A DNA stretch of 8,555 bases from the NCBI GenBank assembly GCA_002293665.1, contig DBDQ01000020.1:1-8555 (forward strand), given 5' to 3'. The DNA comes from Alistipes sp. UBA928 (lineage in GTDB: Bacteria > Bacteroidota > Bacteroidia > Bacteroidales > Rikenellaceae). Position 1 is the stretch's first letter. The number at the start of each line of letters is the position of its first letter. The translations under genes and the position numbers were made by a program. The notes beneath the pieces were generated by a model. It was not told where the DNA came from and did not search any database. It worked only from the letters and a program-made list of their open reading frames with translations. Below, one piece after another: positions 5,747 through 8,555 of this stretch.

Positions 5747-7537
5747 CTATTTCTTGTAAAGCGGGCCGTAGGCGGTGCACGCGCGATAGTCCGACCCTTC
5801 CGGATCGGTGCCGAACGAGGCCCATACCGCGGGCCGAAAAACCTCGCCGTCGGCCACGTTGTGCATCGACACCGGAATGCGCAGCATCGAGGCGAGCGTC
5901 AACAGGTCAGCCCCCACGTGGCCCGCGCACACCGAGGCGTGGTTGGCGCCCCACGAATTCATCACGCTCCACACGTCGCGGAACGGCCCCGTGCCCGTGA
6001 GCCTCGGCGCGAACCAGGTCGTGGGCCAGCCGCGGTCGGTACGGTCGTCGAGTATCTTGTGTGCGACGGGATCTATCTCCACCGTCCACCCCTCGGCAAG
6101 TTGCAGCACGGGTCCCAGGCCCTTAACAAGGTTGAGCCGCACCATCGTGCATGGCATGCCGCCGAGCGTGAGGAACTTCGAGCTGAAGCCCCCGCCGCGG
6201 AAATATTCACGGTTGGCGGGCATCCACGTAGTGGCGTCGAGACAAGCCTGCGCCTCGTCGGGCGTGATCTCGCCGAAAGGTTTAATGGTTGGCCGTCCCT
6301 CGGCGTCGCGCTGCCTGCCGCTGCCGTCGAGCGCTGCCGCACCCGAGTTTATCAGATGTATCATGCCGCCCGCGGCGTGGCCCGTGAGTTTGTGTCCCGT
6401 CACCCGTTCCACCGACTCGGGGCTCCAGTAGGTGCGCACGTCGGCAAAAACCTGAGCAGTACCCGTGAGCAGATAGCCCATCAGCATCGAGGTGCCGTTA
6501 AGGGCGTCGTTCTCGGTCGCAACCACATAGGGGGCGCGTATTCCCGTCCAGTCGAACGACGAGTTGAGCACCGCCTCGGTGAAGTCGCCGTTGGGATAGA
6601 AATCCGTCCACTGCCTTTGGCCCTGAAAACCCGCGGCTATGGCGTTGTGGCCCAGCGACTCCTCGCCGAATCCCATCTCTTTCAACTTCGGGTTGCCCGT
6701 CATAAGGTCGCGCACTATGAGGGTCATCTTCACGATGAACTCCCAGTCTTTCGCGGCGGCCTCGGGAGTGCGCACAAGGTCGGGACGGTTGATGGTGTCG
6801 TCGCCCTGCCGGCAGTTCTTCTTCGCCCACGCCAGCGCTCTCTCGAACTCGTCGTGGTCGTAGATTCCCTCGGTCATGCGGCGAATGATCTCCACCTCGT
6901 CGATACCCTCACAGCGCATGCCCAGGTAGTCCTCGAAAAAGTCGGTATTCACTATCGACCCGGCTATGCCCATACACACCGCGCCGATCGACAGATAAGA
7001 TTTCCCGCGCATGATTGCCACCGCCATCGCCGCCCGTGCAAAGCGTAGCAACTTTGCGCGCACATCGTCGGGGATCGAGGTGTCGCCCGCGTCCTGCACA
7101 TGGTGGCCGTAGATACCGAAAGCCGGAAGCCCTTTCTGGGCGTGGGCGGCCAACACGGCGGCGAGGTAGACCGCTCCGGGACGTTCGGTGCCGTTGAATC
7201 CCCACACGGCTTTCACCGTGTCGCGCTCCATGTCCATCGTCTCGCTGCCGTAGCACCAGCAGGGAGTGACGGTGATGGTTACGCCCACGTTCTGCGTGCG
7301 GAAAAACTCGGCGCAGGCGGCGCTTTCGGCCACGCGGCCAATCGTTGAGGGAGCTACGACGCACTCCACGGGCGTGCCGTCGGGATATTTGAGGGTCGAG
7401 GAGATGAGTTCCACGACGCTGCGGGCCATCGCCATTGTCTGCTCTTCGAGCGATTCTCTGACCCCGCCCATGCGTCCGTCGATGGTGGGTCTGATGCCTA
7501 TCCGGGGCCATTCGCCCTTAAATCTCTTTCTGTTCAT
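5747..7537 (-). CDS. fucI: L-fucose isomerase (EC 5.3.1.25)
   Basis: Cytoplasmic Mn2+-dependent isomerase converting L-fucose to L-fuculose (also D-arabinose to D-ribulose), the first intracellular step of fucose catabolism. The 596-residue product is full length compared with the E. coli enzyme (591) and collinear with it. Recognisable stretches are IGIRPTIDGR (13-22), TPCWCYGSET (91-100), GFNGTERPGAVYLAA (113-127), VATENDALNG (339-348), FADVRTYWSPE (364-374), EYFRGGG (444-450) and GPLYKK at the end. The metal and catalytic residues Glu337, Asp361 and His528 of E. coli correspond, with a constant +5 offset, to Glu342, Asp366 and His533 here, so it should be active. Its ATG lies 11 bp after the lipoate ligase stop, pointing to one operon. 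No Shine-Dalgarno site is evident. Fuculokinase and aldolase genes are not in the window. The stop is 7 bp from the stop of the converging adhesin gene. Confidence 0.97.
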   Translation of the reverse strand: MNRKRFKGEWPRIGIRPTIDGRMGGVRESLEEQTMAMARSVVELISSTLKYPDGTPVECVVAPSTIGRVAESAACAEFFRTQNVGVTITVTPCWCYGSETMDMERDTVKAVWGFNGTERPGAVYLAAVLAAHAQKGLPAFGIYGHHVQDAGDTSIPDDVRAKLLRFARAAMAVAIMRGKSYLSIGAVCMGIAGSIVNTDFFEDYLGMRCEGIDEVEIIRRMTEGIYDHDEFERALAWAKKNCRQGDDTINRPDLVRTPEAAAKDWEFIVKMTLIVRDLMTGNPKLKEMGFGEESLGHNAIAAGFQGQRQWTDFYPNGDFTEAVLNSSFDWTGIRAPYVVATENDALNGTSMLMGYLLTGTAQVFADVRTYWSPESVERVTGHKLTGHAAGGMIHLINSGAAALDGSGRQRDAEGRPTIKPFGEITPDEAQACLDATTWMPANREYFRGGGFSSKFLTLGGMPCTMVRLNLVKGLGPVLQLAEGWTVEIDPVAHKILDDRTDRGWPTTWFAPRLTGTGPFRDVWSVMNSWGANHASVCAGHVGADLLTLASMLRIPVSMHNVADGEVFRPAVWASFGTDPEGSDYRACTAYGPLYKK

Positions 7538-7548
7538 GTTTCAGGTTT

Positions 7549-8166
7549 TTATGTAGTTATGTTATTTGCAAGTGCGTTCATAAATTCCTCCGCGGTGAAG
7601 TCGATGCCGGTGATCGCGCGAAGATTTGCCACGGGCGAGGGGATCGAAGCTATCCTTCGTCCGCGCAGGGTAGGGTCGCCCGCGAGCGCCCGCTCCATCG
7701 AGGCGAGGTCGGAGTCCCACAGCATCGTGCCGTGAAACAGTCTTCGTCCCTGCCTCACACACGCCGCCGTGCCCGAAACTTTCATGCCGTCCACGAGAAT
7801 CTCACCCCGTTTCCCTGCCACGGCGTCGATCCCCATGCCGCGCAGCGCGGCGATCATCGTCTCGAGAGGGGCTTTATTGTCTGCCACCCCGTCTGCCGGA
7901 TCGACCGCCGAGACGAACGCCCAGTTGACATTACCCTCATCGTGCCAAACCGCCCCGCCGCCCGAAATCCGCCGCAAAACGGGAATGCCCCGCGCCGCGC
8001 ACCACTCCGGATTGGCCTCGGCCCCCGCCTCCTGATTACGCCCCACCACAACACACGGCGCGTTAATATACAGCAGCACAAACTCCCCCTCCCGCCGCTC
8101 CAAAAGCTTCCGTTCGAGAGCAAAGTTCCGCAACGGATCGCGCGATTCGCTTACCACGATCTTCAT
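7549..8166 (-). CDS. lplA: short lipoate-protein ligase A family protein
   Basis: Family members activate lipoate with ATP and attach it to a lysine of lipoyl domains (2-oxoacid dehydrogenase E2 subunits, glycine cleavage H protein). Motifs in order are INAPCVVVGRNQ (34-45), RRISGGGAVWHDEGNVNWAF (65-84), MKVSGTA (128-134) with the expected catalytic lysine Lys129 (E. coli Lys133), and HGTML (145-149). At 205 residues it has the catalytic domain but ends near SPVANL and the following helix. It lacks the C-terminal accessory domain of the roughly 338-residue E. coli LplA, so it may need a partner protein or act as a transferase. The start is the ATG overlapping the upstream TGA (ATGA, 8163-8166), which implies translational coupling; an upstream in-frame TTG at 8229 would add 21 non-conserved residues. 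It is followed by fucI after 11 bp. Family is secure; exact activity (ligase or transferase, lipoate or octanoate) is not. Confidence 0.85.
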   Translation of the reverse strand: MKIVVSESRDPLRNFALERKLLERREGEFVLLYINAPCVVVGRNQEAGAEANPEWCAARGIPVLRRISGGGAVWHDEGNVNWAFVSAVDPADGVADNKAPLETMIAALRGMGIDAVAGKRGEILVDGMKVSGTAACVRQGRRLFHGTMLWDSDLASMERALAGDPTLRGRRIASIPSPVANLRAITGIDFTAEEFMNALANNITT

Positions 8167-8555
8167 CCATTCCAGTTCAAAAGAACCCGTTCGGCCTCCA
8201 CACTCCAAAGCCCGCCCCGCCGGCGGCAAATCTCATCGAGTGCGTCGAACAGCGGGGTGCCCTGCGCTCCGAAGTCGGCTATCGCCACGAGGGGCATCTC
8301 GATGTGGGTGTATATCAGTTTCTTGCCGCCGCCTATCCCGGGCAGCCTCATGGTGGTGTCGATCACGGCGTCGAGCCCGCCGATGTGGGTCACAAGGCCC
8401 GCCGGGTCGAGCCCGCCGTCCATCATGGCAAGCGCCTCGCGCATGTCGTCGGTGTTGCCGCCGCTCGTGCCGGCAATGTGGGTGGCGGCATAGTGGACGT
8501 TGTAGAAATTGACGGATGCGCGGAACTCCGGACTGGCCGGGCCTGCGAAGAAGTT
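8163..8555 (-). CDS. zinc-type medium-chain dehydrogenase, SorE/YggP-like (C-terminal part only)
   Basis: The reading frame enters from the right edge without a start, so only the last 130 residues are present. NFFAGP at the visible N-terminal end, FYNVHYAATHIAGTSGGNTDD, and a later GLDPAGLVTHIGGLDAV resemble the C-terminal half of zinc-dependent medium-chain alcohol/polyol dehydrogenases. The closest remembered relatives are L-sorbose-1-phosphate reductase (SorE) and YggP-like proteins, where KKLIYTHIEMPL also seems familiar. Those enzymes reduce a phosphorylated ketose with NAD(P)H, but the substrate cannot be set from this fragment. The zinc-binding and Rossmann regions lie outside the window. 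The TGA stop overlaps the ATG of the lipoate ligase gene by 4 bp, so it heads or continues the same operon. Confidence 0.65.
   Translation of the reverse strand, partial: NFFAGPASPEFRASVNFYNVHYAATHIAGTSGGNTDDMREALAMMDGGLDPAGLVTHIGGLDAVIDTTMRLPGIGGGKKLIYTHIEMPLVAIADFGAQGTPLFDALDEICRRRGGLWSVEAERVLLNWNG

Noticed and set aside
5687..7048. 453-codon open frame on the plus strand opposite fucI
   Set aside because: It is a shadow of fucI, which matches its family over its full length with all catalytic residues; the shadow shows no family features.
8167..8229. Upstream TTG start for the lipoate ligase
   Set aside because: The 21 added residues lie over the dehydrogenase C-terminus and are not family-like; the ATGA-overlapping ATG gives a normal N-terminus.
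1..8555. CRISPR array, tRNA, rRNA, transposase or integrase
   Set aside because: No regularly spaced repeats, cloverleaf-like segments, rRNA sequence or recombinase motifs were seen on either strand.

Overview
The window looks like a chromosomal segment of a Bacteroidales bacterium. The clues are two FimA/Mfa-type (type V) fimbrial lipoproteins with arginine cleavage sites, an exact match to the Bacteroidetes -7 promoter element (TAnnTTTG), and start codons without convincing Shine-Dalgarno sites. The coding DNA is clearly GC-rich, so a Rikenellaceae/Alistipes-like host is plausible, but that is an inference and the genus cannot be settled from this sequence.

Bases 1-295 hold no convincing gene and are markedly AT-rich. 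They contain a promoter-like element (about 42-71), three successive potential hairpins ending in a rho-independent terminator (205-237), a perfect 15-bp direct repeat, and a 10-bp inverted repeat. Together these suggest either a small structured RNA or a leader/attenuator ahead of the pilus genes.

Bases 296-5739 (+ strand) encode a two-gene pilus unit. First is a 385-residue FimA-like pilin lipoprotein. After an 86-bp spacer carrying a strong 12-bp stem-loop comes a 1399-residue lipoprotein. Its first ~395 residues look like a complete fimbrillin domain, followed by about 1000 residues of beta-rich modules and a C-terminal FISUMP/lectin-like domain. The simplest reading is a shaft subunit plus a giant tip adhesin. 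Both carry a lipobox and an Arg-Ala site just after the first beta strand, as expected for pilins matured by an Arg-specific protease.

Bases 5747-8555 (- strand) are the downstream end of a converging operon: the C-terminal 130 residues of a zinc-type (SorE/YggP-like) medium-chain dehydrogenase, a short lipoate-protein ligase whose ATG overlaps the upstream stop (ATGA), and a full-length L-fucose isomerase. FucI and the dehydrogenase fit sugar metabolism; the lipoate ligase between them is unexpected. The pilus and fucI genes converge with only 7 bp between their stop codons and no clear terminator.

Nothing in the window identifies a mobile element, tRNA, rRNA or CRISPR array. The most unusual items are the giant pilin-adhesin fusion, the intercistronic hairpin that may set shaft-to-tip ratio, and the structured 5' region.
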